Shown here piece after piece: positions 25,123 to 33,750 of a stretch of 40,792 nucleotides of DNA. Each line of letters opens with the position of its first letter. Within the stretch, counting starts at the first letter, position 1. The DNA lies in contig NZ_LITT01000019.1 in assembly GCF_001636845.1 (NCBI RefSeq), positions 1 through 40,792 on the forward strand. Direction: 5' to 3'. The stretch is from Clostridium ljungdahlii (lineage in GTDB: Bacteria > Bacillota > Clostridia > Clostridiales > Clostridiaceae). The notes under the pieces are model-generated. The model worked only from the letters and a program-made list of their open reading frames with translations. It searched no databases and was not told the origin of the DNA. Made by a program: the position numbers and the translations under genes.

Positions 25123-26502
25123 ATGGCAGTGAAAAAAGTTAGAGCAGGACTTGATTCAGATAAGAAAGAACAAATAACAGAGAATAATGAGAATGAAGTT
25201 AAGAATGAAAAGTTAAGATGTAGAAGTGGATATAAGATGACTGAATTAGGTGAGGTACCAGAAGAGTGGGAAATTAGGAAGTTTGGTGATGTTCTTTCAT
25301 TTATGAAGAGCGGGTTATCAAGAAATCTAAAGGAAGAGGATGTTGGAATTCCTTGTATAAGGTCTAATAACATGGTAAACGGAAAAATTGATAAAGCTGA
25401 TTTAAAATATTGGTTCTTAAAAGATGATAAAGGTGCCAATATTGATGATTATGTATTAGATGATGGCGATATATTAGTGAACTTTATTAATAGTATAGCT
25501 CAAATTGGAAAAACATGTATTTATAGAAATATTGGTAGAAAATCAATTTACACAACTAATATATTTAGAATTAAGGTTAATACACAGTTAGTAGATAATA
25601 AGTTTTTTTATTATTATACTCAAACTAATAAATATAACATGGATATAGGGTTAATAACTAAACCAGCAGTAAATCAAGCAAGTTTTACATCGGTAGATTT
25701 TAAAAACATAATAATACCTATCCCTTCTATTAAGGAACAACAAAAAATCTCATTAATCATATCCTCCGTAGATGAGCAAATAGAAATAAGTGATAATCTT
25801 ATAGAAAAAACGAAGAAACTTAAAAAAGGGCTTATGCAGAAGCTTTTTACAAAAGGAATTGGACACAGCAGATTTAAGAATACGGAGATTGGGAGAATAC
25901 CAGAAGAATGGAGTTCTGAATGTAGCTTTATAAATATAAAATCAGGTTTTGGGTTTAAATTAAATGAATATGTTGAAAATGGAATACCATTAATTAGAAT
26001 TAATAATGTTATGTACGGTAAGATTACAGATGAAGATTTATGCTTTCTACCACAAACATATTTAGAAGAATATAAAGAATTTGTACTTAAAAAAGGAGAT
26101 ATATTAGTAGCTTTGAATAGACCAGTTACAAATAATCAGCTAAAAATTGGTAAAGTGGTAAATGAACCTGCGATTTTATATCAAAGAGTTGGTAGATTAG
26201 AAATGGATTTAGAAAAATATAATCCGAATTTTTATTTCCAATATTTGCAGAGTGACTATTTTATAAATATATTGACAAGTTCACTTGTAGGTTCTGACCA
26301 ACCATATATAAAAACTTCTGAATTCTCAAAAATATATTTTCCAGTACCAACATTTGAAGAACAACAAAAAATATCATCAATTCTATCCTCTGTAGACGAA
26401 CAGATAGACCAATATGAAGCTAAAAAAGAAAAACTACAAGAACTAAAAAAAGGACTTATGCAGAAACTCTTGACAGGAAAAATCAGAGTGAAAGTTTGTT
26501 AA
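25123..26502 (+). CDS. hsdS: Type I restriction-modification specificity subunit
   Basis: A 459-aa HsdS with two target-recognition domains, each preceded by the typical entry motif (TELGEVPEEWE near residue 40, TEIGRIPEEW near 260). Each ends in a helical spacer with EEQQKIS...VDEQI and LKKGLMQKL. It recognises a bipartite DNA site and bridges HsdM and HsdR. The first 30 residues are an additional charged extension. ATG at 25123 is preferred over GTG at 25120. Both domains and both conserved repeats are intact. Short tandem repeats follow the stop. Confidence 0.93.
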   Translation: MAVKKVRAGLDSDKKEQITENNENEVKNEKLRCRSGYKMTELGEVPEEWEIRKFGDVLSFMKSGLSRNLKEEDVGIPCIRSNNMVNGKIDKADLKYWFLKDDKGANIDDYVLDDGDILVNFINSIAQIGKTCIYRNIGRKSIYTTNIFRIKVNTQLVDNKFFYYYTQTNKYNMDIGLITKPAVNQASFTSVDFKNIIIPIPSIKEQQKISLIISSVDEQIEISDNLIEKTKKLKKGLMQKLFTKGIGHSRFKNTEIGRIPEEWSSECSFINIKSGFGFKLNEYVENGIPLIRINNVMYGKITDEDLCFLPQTYLEEYKEFVLKKGDILVALNRPVTNNQLKIGKVVNEPAILYQRVGRLEMDLEKYNPNFYFQYLQSDYFINILTSSLVGSDQPYIKTSEFSKIYFPVPTFEEQQKISSILSSVDEQIDQYEAKKEKLQELKKGLMQKLLTGKIRVKVC

Positions 26503-26616
26503 GTGACAAATGACAAGAGATAAGTGACAAAGTAAGAGTGATAAGTGACAAGTTAAAAATCAATGGTAAAAAGTATAACTTGAAACTTAAAACTTGTCAC
26601 TTGAAATTTGTCACTA
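26501..26616. repeat. Degenerate short repeats before hsdR
   Basis: The hsdS-hsdR junction contains several variants of AAGTGACAA/GATAAGTGACAAG, ending with the inverted form (AACTTGTCACTTG), so the stretch can also fold. The same motif recurs as a cleaner tandem array after hsdR. Confidence 0.6.
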
Positions 26617-26636
26617 AAAATGGGGGGTGTGAGAAA

Positions 26637-29600
26637 ATGCCTAACTTGGGTAATGAAGAAACTCTTGTAGAGCTTCCTGCAATCAAATACATAAAAGATA
26701 TTTTAAATTATGATTTTATACATGGAAAAGAATTAATTCCTGAGAATGGAGAACGAGATTCTTTAACTGAGGTTATATTAGTTAAAAGGCTTGGAAATGC
26801 ATTAAAGAGATTAAATCCATGGATTGATGAAGGAAATCTTCGTAAAGCTGTTAGATTTTTAAACAGACCAGAAAATTTAGGTACAAGTCTTTTAGAGATA
26901 AATGAAAAGCTTTATGATGCTATAGTAGACTTAAATTATACTGTAGACCAGGACATTTATGGCAATGGTCAAAAGAAACCTCAGACAGTACACTTTATTG
27001 ACTGGGATAGTGTTGATAATAATGATTTTTTAGTTACAAGGCAATTTGAGGTAAAAACTCAGTTTGGAAAGTCTATTTTTCCTGATATAGTTGTTTTTGT
27101 TAATGGAATACCTGTAGTTATACTTGAATGTAAGTCTCCTTTTTTAGAAAAAGCTAAAAATGAAAATATAGGTAAAAAAGAAGCATTTGAGCAGCTTAAA
27201 AGATATATGAATGAGAGAGATATTAATGTTGTGGAAGGCAATCCAAGGCTTTTCTATACTAATTTTTTTACTGGTATCTTAAATAAGTATCATGCTTATG
27301 TGGGAACAATCAGCTCAAAATACAATCACTATCTGGAGTGGAAAGACCCTTATCCATTTAGCAAGGATAATGTAAAAGATGTAGATGATTTTGGACAAAA
27401 TTTATTTATTCAAGGTTTATTAGAAAAGAAGAATCTTTTAGATATAATGAGAAATTTTTTAATATTCGAAACTGATAATAATGTAACTGTTAAAAAAATC
27501 GCCAGATATCAACAGTTTAGAGCTGTTAATAAAGCTATTCATAGATTAAAAAGTGGAAAAGATTCTCTATCAAGAGGCGGAGTAGTTTGGCACACTCAGG
27601 GTTCTGGAAAATCTTTGACTATGGTAATGCTTGCAAGAAAGATAAAAAGAACTAATGAACTTTCTGATGCTACTATAGTTGTTATAACAGATAGAATTGA
27701 TTTAGATAAGCAGATATATGGAACATTTTTGAGAACTTTATCTAAAATTACTACACCAGAGAGAGCTGATAAAATATCAGTCATGAAAGAGCTTTTATCA
27801 AAGGCCCAACCTAAAATTATCATGACTACTATTCAAAAATTTGAAAGTGAAGCAGAAGAAAAGGAAGTAGTTGAAAATGCTATAAAGGTTAGGAAAAAGT
27901 TTGCCAAACCATATGAAGTTTTAACAACAAAATCTAATGTTATTGTACTTTCTGATGAAGCTCACAGAAGCCAATATAAAGATACAGCAGCAAATATGAG
28001 AACGGCTCTGCCTAATGCAACTTTTATTGGATTTACGGGTACTCCTATAGATAAACAGGATAAATCAACTCCAAGAACTTTTGGAGGATACATTGATAAA
28101 TATGGGATTAAAGAAGCTGTAGATGATGGTGCTACTGTAAAAATAGTATATGAAGGAAGAAGACCAGAGCTCCATATAAAAGGTGAAAGTTTAGATAAAT
28201 TGTTTGATGAAGCTTTTGAAGATAAAAGCGATGAAGAAAAGGAAGCAATAAAGCAAAAATATGCTAATAAAAAAGCAATAATTGAAAATGATGATAGAAT
28301 TAATGACATTGCGGTAGATATACTTAAACATTACAGGGATAATATAATGCCTAATGGCTTCAAAGCTCAAATTGTATGTGCAAGCAGAGAGGCCTGTGTT
28401 AAATATTATAATGCTTTAAAGAAACATATGAAGGAAATTATAGGTGAGGATTTAGGGGTTAAAGTAATATTTTCTGGCAAGTTAAACGACCTCACTCATT
28501 TAAAAGAACATTTTACAACCAAAGCAGAGCAAGAGGCAATAATCAGTAGATTTAAGCAGCCAATAGAAAAGGACAAGCTGTGCTTTATTATAGTAAAAGA
28601 TATGCTCTTAACTGGGTTCGATGCACCTATAGAGCAGGTTATGTATTTGGATAGACCATTGAAAGAGCATAATTTATTACAGGCTATTGCAAGAGTAAAT
28701 AGAACTTGTACAATGAATATTAATCGTAAATTAGATGATAATGAAATTAAAAAGGAAAGTATTGTAAAGCAGTGTGGTTACGTTGTTGATTATTATGGTG
28801 TATCTGATTATTTAGAAGAAGCTTTAGATATTTTTGATAAAGAAGACTTAGGTGAGCCAATGCAATCTATGGAGGACTTATATAAGGAAATGCTTTCTTA
28901 TAGAGAAGATGTTATGAATATGTTTAAGGGTAAGGATAAAAACAATCTTGATGAATTAATCAAGGGATTAGAACCGCAGGATAAGAGAGCAGAGTTTGAA
29001 ATTGGATATAAGCGATTTTCAGGTGCAGTAGAGGCATTACTTCCGTCACATGCTGGAACAGATATTTTAAATGATGTAAAATGGCTTGGTTATATTAGAG
29101 CAGGAGCTAAAGCAAAGTATAGTCCGCAAGAAGAATTGGATATAAGCGATTGTGGTGAAAAAGTGAGAAAAATAATAGAAGAACATTTGAAATCTCTTGG
29201 TGTAATTCAGTGGATAGAACCAATTACATTATTTGAAGATGATTTTAAGACTAAAATTAATACTTTAAAATCTGATGAAGCTCAGGCTTCTGCTATGGAA
29301 CATGCTGTTAAACATGCCATTAGTGTAAAGATGGATGATAACCCAGTATTTTATACAAGCTTATTGGAAAAACTTCAAAAGATACTTGATGAAACTAAAA
29401 ATGATTGGATTGAAAGAAAGAAGAAGCTTGAAGAATTTATTGAAAGAGAAGTTGAAAAAGGTACGAAATCTCAATCAGAAAACTTAGGTTTAGATGAAAA
29501 AGAATATGCCTTCTTTGAAGTAGTAAAAAAATATATTGAGAGTGAAGAGCATCGAGATGATGTTGTTAAAGAAGAAGCAGAAATTTATATAAGCAATGAA

Positions 29601-29834
29601 ATTATAGAATTGTCTAAAAGTATAGCCGTAGATGTGCGTAAAGTAGTAGTAGATAATTATGTGGTGGACTGGACAAATAATCAGACTAAAACTTCTGACA
29701 TAGAGAGGGCTATATTTATGCTACTTAACAAGAAGTATTTTAAGCAGATACCACTTAAAAGTAGAAGGAATATGATACAACCTTTATTAAACTTAGCTAA
29801 AAAACACTATTCGATAGTAGCAAGTGATAAGTGA
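26637..29834 (+). CDS. hsdR: Type I restriction enzyme translocase/endonuclease subunit
   Basis: A 1065-aa HsdR. The N-terminal nuclease core has FPDIVVFVNGIP and ILECKSP (PD...ExK, about residues 147-166). The SF2 motor has HTQGSGKSLTM (about 318-328), SDEAHRSQY (about 438-446) and TGFTGTP; a helical C-terminal domain binds the M/S core. It translocates DNA with ATP and cleaves unmodified DNA at a distance. The ATG at 26637 is chosen because GGGGGGTG precedes it. An in-frame upstream ATG at 26538 would translate the repeat region. The last codons fall into the downstream tandem repeat, which supplies the stop. Confidence 0.95.
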   Translation: MPNLGNEETLVELPAIKYIKDILNYDFIHGKELIPENGERDSLTEVILVKRLGNALKRLNPWIDEGNLRKAVRFLNRPENLGTSLLEINEKLYDAIVDLNYTVDQDIYGNGQKKPQTVHFIDWDSVDNNDFLVTRQFEVKTQFGKSIFPDIVVFVNGIPVVILECKSPFLEKAKNENIGKKEAFEQLKRYMNERDINVVEGNPRLFYTNFFTGILNKYHAYVGTISSKYNHYLEWKDPYPFSKDNVKDVDDFGQNLFIQGLLEKKNLLDIMRNFLIFETDNNVTVKKIARYQQFRAVNKAIHRLKSGKDSLSRGGVVWHTQGSGKSLTMVMLARKIKRTNELSDATIVVITDRIDLDKQIYGTFLRTLSKITTPERADKISVMKELLSKAQPKIIMTTIQKFESEAEEKEVVENAIKVRKKFAKPYEVLTTKSNVIVLSDEAHRSQYKDTAANMRTALPNATFIGFTGTPIDKQDKSTPRTFGGYIDKYGIKEAVDDGATVKIVYEGRRPELHIKGESLDKLFDEAFEDKSDEEKEAIKQKYANKKAIIENDDRINDIAVDILKHYRDNIMPNGFKAQIVCASREACVKYYNALKKHMKEIIGEDLGVKVIFSGKLNDLTHLKEHFTTKAEQEAIISRFKQPIEKDKLCFIIVKDMLLTGFDAPIEQVMYLDRPLKEHNLLQAIARVNRTCTMNINRKLDDNEIKKESIVKQCGYVVDYYGVSDYLEEALDIFDKEDLGEPMQSMEDLYKEMLSYREDVMNMFKGKDKNNLDELIKGLEPQDKRAEFEIGYKRFSGAVEALLPSHAGTDILNDVKWLGYIRAGAKAKYSPQEELDISDCGEKVRKIIEEHLKSLGVIQWIEPITLFEDDFKTKINTLKSDEAQASAMEHAVKHAISVKMDDNPVFYTSLLEKLQKILDETKNDWIERKKKLEEFIEREVEKGTKSQSENLGLDEKEYAFFEVVKKYIESEEHRDDVVKEEAEIYISNEIIELSKSIAVDVRKVVVDNYVVDWTNNQTKTSDIERAIFMLLNKKYFKQIPLKSRRNMIQPLLNLAKKHYSIVASDK

Positions 29835-29890
29835 CAAGTGATAAGTGACAAGTGATAAGTGACAAGTGAGAAGCGGCGAGCTGCAAGTTA
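29818..29890. repeat. Tandem 14-bp repeats overlapping the end of hsdR
   Basis: About three head-to-tail copies of a unit close to ATAAGTGACAAGTG, followed by a degenerate tail (AAGCGGCGAGCTGCAAGTTAG). The first copy contains the hsdR stop codon. It is related to the repeats at 26501-26616 and, more weakly, to the sequence after hsdM. Confidence 0.75.
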
Positions 29891-29917
29891 GAAGTTAAGG
29901 GGATTGATGTTTGAATT

Positions 29918-30631
29918 ATGAAATTGAAGTTTAAATATGGAACAACGGATATAGTATTTAATGTAGTATTTAAGAATAGAAAGACGATGGAAATAGCTAT
30001 AGAACCACCTAATATTATCACTGTTACTGCTCCAATAGGAACAAAAGAAGAGGAAATACTTAAAAAAGTTGAGAGCAAAGGAAGTTGGATTATCCAAAAG
30101 ATATATTCTTTTAAACATATGCAGTATAGGCATATTGAACGGGAATTTGTTAATGGAGAATCCTTTATGTACTTAGGAAGAAATTATTCACTACAAATAG
30201 AAGTGAATTCAGAGATTAAAAAGACAGAAGTAAAGTTGTATCGTGGTAAATTTATAGTTAAAGCAAGTAATAAAAATGATGAAGATATTAGAAATGCTAT
30301 GGAACAATGGTATAGGGATAAGTCCGAGGACGTAATAACTTCAAGAATTAAATACTATCAGAGATTTTTTAATATACAGCCTGTGAATATTAGAATTAAG
30401 GAACAGAAAAAAAGGTGGGGAAGCTGTACATCAAAGAATGAATTACTATTTAATTGGAGATGTATAATGGCTAAGTCTAATGCCCTTGATTATATAGTAG
30501 TCCATGAAATGTGTCATATGTACCATAAAAATCATTCAAAAGAGTTTTGGGAGTTTGTAGCTTCTGTACTTCCAGATTATGAAGTGAGAAAAGAATGGCT
30601 GAAAAATTATGGAGTTAGGATGGATTTATAG
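29918..30631 (+). CDS. YgjP/DUF45-family metallopeptidase
   Basis: A 237-aa protein of the YgjP (M48/WLM-like) family. The zinc motif HEMCH is at residues 196-200, with the third ligand in NHSKEFW (H206). KRWGSC (about 167-172) precedes, as is typical of this family. These proteases are frequent next to type I restriction genes, as here; substrates are unknown. The ATG is the only in-frame start and has just a weak, distant ribosome site. It is followed by a perfect terminator shared with the convergent partition genes. Confidence 0.88.
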   Translation: MKLKFKYGTTDIVFNVVFKNRKTMEIAIEPPNIITVTAPIGTKEEEILKKVESKGSWIIQKIYSFKHMQYRHIEREFVNGESFMYLGRNYSLQIEVNSEIKKTEVKLYRGKFIVKASNKNDEDIRNAMEQWYRDKSEDVITSRIKYYQRFFNIQPVNIRIKEQKKRWGSCTSKNELLFNWRCIMAKSNALDYIVVHEMCHMYHKNHSKEFWEFVASVLPDYEVRKEWLKNYGVRMDL

Positions 30632-30735
30632 AGTTAAAAAATAAAATTTTAAAAACAGGTAAAAATAATTATAAATTGCTTCAAAATCCAGGAAAAGTTA
30701 TAGTATTAAAGTATGTTAGTATGTAATTTATATAA

Positions 30736-30787
30736 ATATCAAAGAAAGATGGACATGCTTTAGTATTGTCCATCTTTCTTTTGATAT
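30736..30787. terminator. Bidirectional terminator between YgjP gene and parR
   Basis: Perfect 15-bp arms (30741-30755 and 30767-30781), extended by ATATC/GATAT, with A-rich and T-rich outer ends. It serves both convergent genes. Confidence 0.8.
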
Positions 30788-30790
30788 TTA

Positions 30791-31081
30791 TTAGAATAAA
30801 TCATTAATTAAGGATTTGTCATCTTCTGTAAGTGAATTTATTACATCATTATTTGTAATTACTGGAGAATTATTATTTGAAGAATAGTTATTTTCTTTTA
30901 GAACTTTCTTTATAATCTCTTCAATTTTACCTTCAAACTCTGGATTTAGGATATCTTTATTATTCATTTTAGACCGTATAAGTTGGCAGATGTAGTTACT
31001 TATATTATCCTTTGTTTTTAAATAATCATATATATCTTTATTACATTTGGAAAAACTGATAGATAATTTCTTAGTTAGCAT
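30791..31081 (-). CDS. parR: ParR-like partition adaptor
   Basis: A 96-aa protein immediately downstream of, and overlapping by 11 bp, the ParM-like gene, the usual place of the DNA-binding adaptor. The N-terminal strand-helix-helix (KKLSISFSKCNKDIYDYLKT, then NISNYICQLIRSK) fits a ribbon-helix-helix fold that binds the centromere. The acidic, disordered C-terminus (about 75-96) would contact the filament. AGAGGT precedes its ATG. Family membership rests on context plus the N-terminal pattern. Confidence 0.7.
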   Translation of the reverse strand: MLTKKLSISFSKCNKDIYDYLKTKDNISNYICQLIRSKMNNKDILNPEFEGKIEEIIKKVLKENNYSSNNNSPVITNNDVINSLTEDDKSLINDLF

Positions 31082-32051
31082 GTTTTACCTCTAAAATATT
31101 TAAGAAAGATAAACAATTAGAAAATTGACCATCTTCTTCTATTGTTGCAAGCGGATATTGATTGAGTATATAATCCTTTAAGAGCAATGCCCCACCTCCA
31201 CAGAATACAAGATTCATATTATTAAATGTCAAACCTCTGCTTCTGCCATAATTAAATATTTCAGATATATGATTAATAATTAAATTTTGAATAACTTTTT
31301 TGCTTTCTATTTTCTTTATACCTGATATATAAAGACATCCATCATTTTTTAATATCTCTTCTACATCATCATCGCTTACCAGTATTCCATATGTAGAGGT
31401 TAAGGTTTCAGCAATTTTTGACCTTAAAACATTGATACCAGAGTTAGAGATATTCATGCTATTTAATTCTGGAACTAATTTATTAAATGTGCAATAATTT
31501 ATGTTTAAAGAGCCTATGTCTATAACAGTAACTCTATTGTATTTAAAGTTATTTGTATGAGCATATAAACTTCCCATACCTTCTGGTAAAATTAGTAAAG
31601 AACTAATTTTAAATACATAGGTTGTTCCATTAACTTTCATCGAGATTATATTATTATTATTTTGCATAAACTTTTTATAATTTTCTTTTAATACATTGTT
31701 TTTATATCCATTAATGGGTATGTTTAGAGCTAAATCTATTTTAGGTAAACCATACTTTAAAGTGTCTGTCTTAGCAATTATTTTACAAATTGCAAGGTAT
31801 ACACTTAATTTGTGGTTTATTGTATGTTTTGTTATTTGGTAGTTGCAGGAGCTTTCGGAGACCATGTCGCCTATAAGGTAAGATTTTCCTTCAAACTGAA
31901 CTAAATATGAGTTTGATGTTATGTCTACACCTAAATCAGAAATTTCTTTAATCTTAGTTCTAAAAATAACTTTTTCAATTTTATTTCTCATTTTAATTAT
32001 TGCTTTTGTTGCAGATTTGCCAGAATCCACTGCTATTAATAATTCTTTCAT
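31071..32051 (-). CDS. parM: ParM/Alp-like actin-family plasmid segregation ATPase
   Basis: A 326-aa actin-like protein. Phosphate loop 1 is AVDSGKSATKA (residues 7-17), phosphate loop 2 is VTVIDIGSLNINY (about 170-182), and the adenosine motif is LVFCGGGALLL (about 281-291). Such proteins polymerise with ATP and push sister plasmids apart through the ParR-centromere complex. It is typical length for a divergent clostridial Alp/ParM. AGGAGG precedes the ATG. The gene pair is strong evidence that this DNA is, or was, a low-copy plasmid. Confidence 0.88.
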   Translation of the reverse strand: MKELLIAVDSGKSATKAIIKMRNKIEKVIFRTKIKEISDLGVDITSNSYLVQFEGKSYLIGDMVSESSCNYQITKHTINHKLSVYLAICKIIAKTDTLKYGLPKIDLALNIPINGYKNNVLKENYKKFMQNNNNIISMKVNGTTYVFKISSLLILPEGMGSLYAHTNNFKYNRVTVIDIGSLNINYCTFNKLVPELNSMNISNSGINVLRSKIAETLTSTYGILVSDDDVEEILKNDGCLYISGIKKIESKKVIQNLIINHISEIFNYGRSRGLTFNNMNLVFCGGGALLLKDYILNQYPLATIEEDGQFSNCLSFLNILEVKHAN

Positions 32052-32065
32052 CTTTGCTTCCTCCT

Positions 32066-32268
32066 ATAAGGGTTTAAGTATTTTTATATAATATACAGTA
32101 GAAGTATGAATTATTACTAAATAATCGTGCTAAATAAGTTTAATGGGAGCGAATAAGAAGGAATAATTCGTATGATGCAATATTTGTTTATATGCAACAA
32201 CAATATTGGATAATTTTTGGTATAATTTATATATAATAAATTATCTTTAAAGAAAGAAGGTAATAATA
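32066..32268. promoter_or_regulatory. Candidate centromere and promoter region of parMR
   Basis: The gap upstream of parM, where parC usually lies. It contains CTAAATAA twice, AATAATCG/GAATAATTCG-like elements, and the inverted pair GCAATATTTG/CAACAATATTG around 32178-32208. The repeats are short and not regularly spaced, so the assignment is by position. Confidence 0.35.
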
Positions 32269-32421
32269 ATGACAAGTATTCGACGAGATAAAGTAACAAC
32301 TAATGGAAAAAGAAAGAAAATAACGGTTCCAGATGATATTCTAAAATCAGACCCACTCCTCAAGAAAAATGAGCTAATATTAAAATTACTTCGAGCACGT
32401 TATAGGATATATTGGTATTAG
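32269..32421 (+). CDS. Small basic protein, MxSIR family (copy 2)
   Basis: A 50-aa protein beginning MTSIRRDKVTTNGKRKKITV and ending in a helix with KNELILKLLRARY. It shares M-x-S-I-R, K-V-x-T-N and the E-x-I-L-K-L element with the 53-aa protein at 12399. AGAAGG precedes the ATG. It is transcribed away from parM and shares its upstream region, so it could be regulated with partition. Basic and small; nucleic-acid binding is a guess. Confidence 0.5.
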   Translation: MTSIRRDKVTTNGKRKKITVPDDILKSDPLLKKNELILKLLRARYRIYWY

Positions 32422-32495
32422 CAAAAGGAAAGTATTCAAATTATGATGACATGGGATAAGTTGTATGCATAATTTGAATCTTACAGGAAAAGAGC

Positions 32496-32711
32496 ATGAA
32501 TAGAGAAAAATTAATGAAAATAATAGTATATATATCTAATATACTTATAGTCATTTCAAAAGTAGAATTGTTTTTATGCTGCTTACTTACCAGCATTGCT
32601 ATTGTTAGAGAACAAGTGGAAATTGTTGTATTTTTATTAGAAATGATTGGTTTGTCTATACTTACATTACAAATAAGCAAATATTTAAAAAACTATTTTA
32701 GCAGAGAATAG
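32496..32711 (+). CDS. Small membrane protein, two predicted spans
   Basis: A 71-aa protein with hydrophobic segments at about residues 8-34 (IIVYISNILIVISKVELFLC) and 40-60 (VEIVVFLLEMIGLSILTLQI), and a basic C-terminus. AGGAAAAGAG precedes the ATG. Its 3' end overlaps the left arm of an 18-bp hairpin. I do not recognise a family. Size and topology would fit a small holin-like or toxin-like membrane protein, but nothing specific supports that. Confidence 0.5.
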   Translation: MNREKLMKIIVYISNILIVISKVELFLCCLLTSIAIVREQVEIVVFLLEMIGLSILTLQISKYLKNYFSRE

Positions 32712-32749
32712 CAAATAAATAAATTGATTTCCTAAAATAGTTTTTTAAA
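32684..32749. terminator. Perfect 18-bp hairpin between convergent genes
   Basis: Arms 32684-32701 and 32732-32749 (TTTAAAAAACTATTTTAG and its complement), overlapping the end of the small membrane gene. The A/T-run edges suit termination in both directions. Confidence 0.7.
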
Positions 32750-32780
32750 TAAATATGAAAAAATTGGGAATAGTTTGTAT

Positions 32781-33032
32781 TTATAATATCTGAGCTTCTT
32801 CAATTAATTTATTTTTTTTGAGAAGATAATATTCTACAATGGATTTTTGGTCTAAGACTTCTTTATTTAGATTTCCTAAGCAACTTAAATTATTTGCAAT
32901 TCGTTGATTTACCTTAGCTATAGCAGATTTTAAAGCTTTTTCTTTACTATCAAATATATTTTTGTTGTTAATATCGAACTTATTACACTCAACTTCCTGA
33001 ATAATAAAATTTTTAATTTCCCATGCGTTCAT
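32781..33032 (-). CDS. Small helical protein of unknown function
   Basis: An 83-aa protein starting MNAWEIKNFIIQEVECNKF, with a Lys-rich helical remainder (SKEKALKSAIAKVNQRI). GGAAG lies 7 nt before the ATG at 33032 on the minus strand, so this start is preferred over the TTG at 33047. No family recognised. It is transcribed away from the direct-repeat region that begins about 45 bp beyond its start. Confidence 0.5.
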   Translation of the reverse strand: MNAWEIKNFIIQEVECNKFDINNKNIFDSKEKALKSAIAKVNQRIANNLSCLGNLNKEVLDQKSIVEYYLLKKNKLIEEAQIL

Positions 33033-33079
33033 TTTATCAACTTCCAATCCATGCTAATATAAAGATTTATAATTAAATA

Positions 33080-33290
33080 ACAAAAATATAAACCCTACTT
33101 ATTGTTTTAAATAAAAAATAAGAAAGGGTTTATATTTTTTACACACATATTCACACACAACGTATTCTTAAAGGTTAGATTTTCCTAACTTAATATTTAT
33201 TATATCAGAATTCTATTAATAAATCACGCTCAATATAGTCAATATTGTGTAAAACTGAGAGTCTTTCAGATTGAGTATTTAATTGTGGCA
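33080..33290. repeat. Long direct repeat, copy A (left part)
   Basis: About 200 bp recognisably matching 38054-38245. It opens with a 15-bp hairpin (33082-33096 with 33125-33139), then CACACAC, ATTCTTAAAGGTTAGATTTTCCTAACTT, and a stretch through TCAATATAGTCAATATT. After about 33290 copy A carries about 450 bp that copy B lacks, then resumes at about 33738 with the tRNA-like block. Confidence 0.75.
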
Positions 33291-33737
33291 CTGACTTACC
33301 ATATGAAGATGTAATTAATTTGTAGTATAGAAAAAGTATAGGATTATACAGATGCCTTTTGACTTAAAAAATATAAGTGTAATGAAAATAAAGAAGAAAT
33401 AGCATGTTATAAATTGCAAAAACAATAAAAAAAGATTATAATGAATGGATACAAATTACTGTAATTAAGCTATATTATAGTAATTAAATCAAGTGAAATA
33501 CTAAATATTGATGTTAAAAATTTTAATTTAAGATTTAAATACTATTAATAATATCGTTTGCCCAGGTCGTAGGTTCGATTCCTGCACTCCCTACGTTCAT
33601 AATCATAAGTATTTGTGCTATTAAGCAACTTAGTGATGCTACAGTTAAAATTACTATTGGTAACTTAATTGCAACTTGCAAGGAAGAATACGGAAGGATA
33701 TGGTGCGTTATGAATATTATATTTACAATTATAGCTC
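33291..33737. other. Segment present only in repeat copy A
   Basis: About 450 bp with no supported gene apart from the tRNA-3'-half-like fragment. It interrupts copy A relative to copy B. A frame open for about 58 codons ends in the tRNA-like block but lacks a start and ribosome site. Confidence 0.45.
33557..33594 (+). tRNA. tRNA 3'-half-like fragment (not a complete tRNA)
   Basis: GTAGG-TTCGATT-CCTGC forms a canonical 5-bp T stem and 7-nt T loop. It is followed by ACTCCCT, which can pair with the 7-nt GGGGAGT that begins the tRNA-5'-half-like block 190 bp downstream, and then A. The preceding bases include TTTGCCCAGG, which could be an anticodon-arm remnant. No 5' half lies upstream, so this is a fragment, attachment-site relic or permuted half. 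Confidence 0.5.
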
Positions 33738-33750
33738 TATGTGGCGTTTG

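Noticed and set aside
26538-26636. Upstream in-frame ATG extending hsdR by 33 codons
   Set aside because: The extension translates the repeat region and lacks a ribosome site, whereas GGGGGGTG directly precedes the ATG at 26637.
26501-29890. Possible CRISPR array at the AAGTGACAAGTG repeats
   Set aside because: The units are about 14 bp, directly abutting and without unique spacers, and no cas gene is present.
32117-32299. Minus-strand frame overlapping the parM upstream region and small gene
   Set aside because: No ribosome site, Leu/Ile/Tyr-rich shadow composition; the plus-strand MxSIR gene is better supported.
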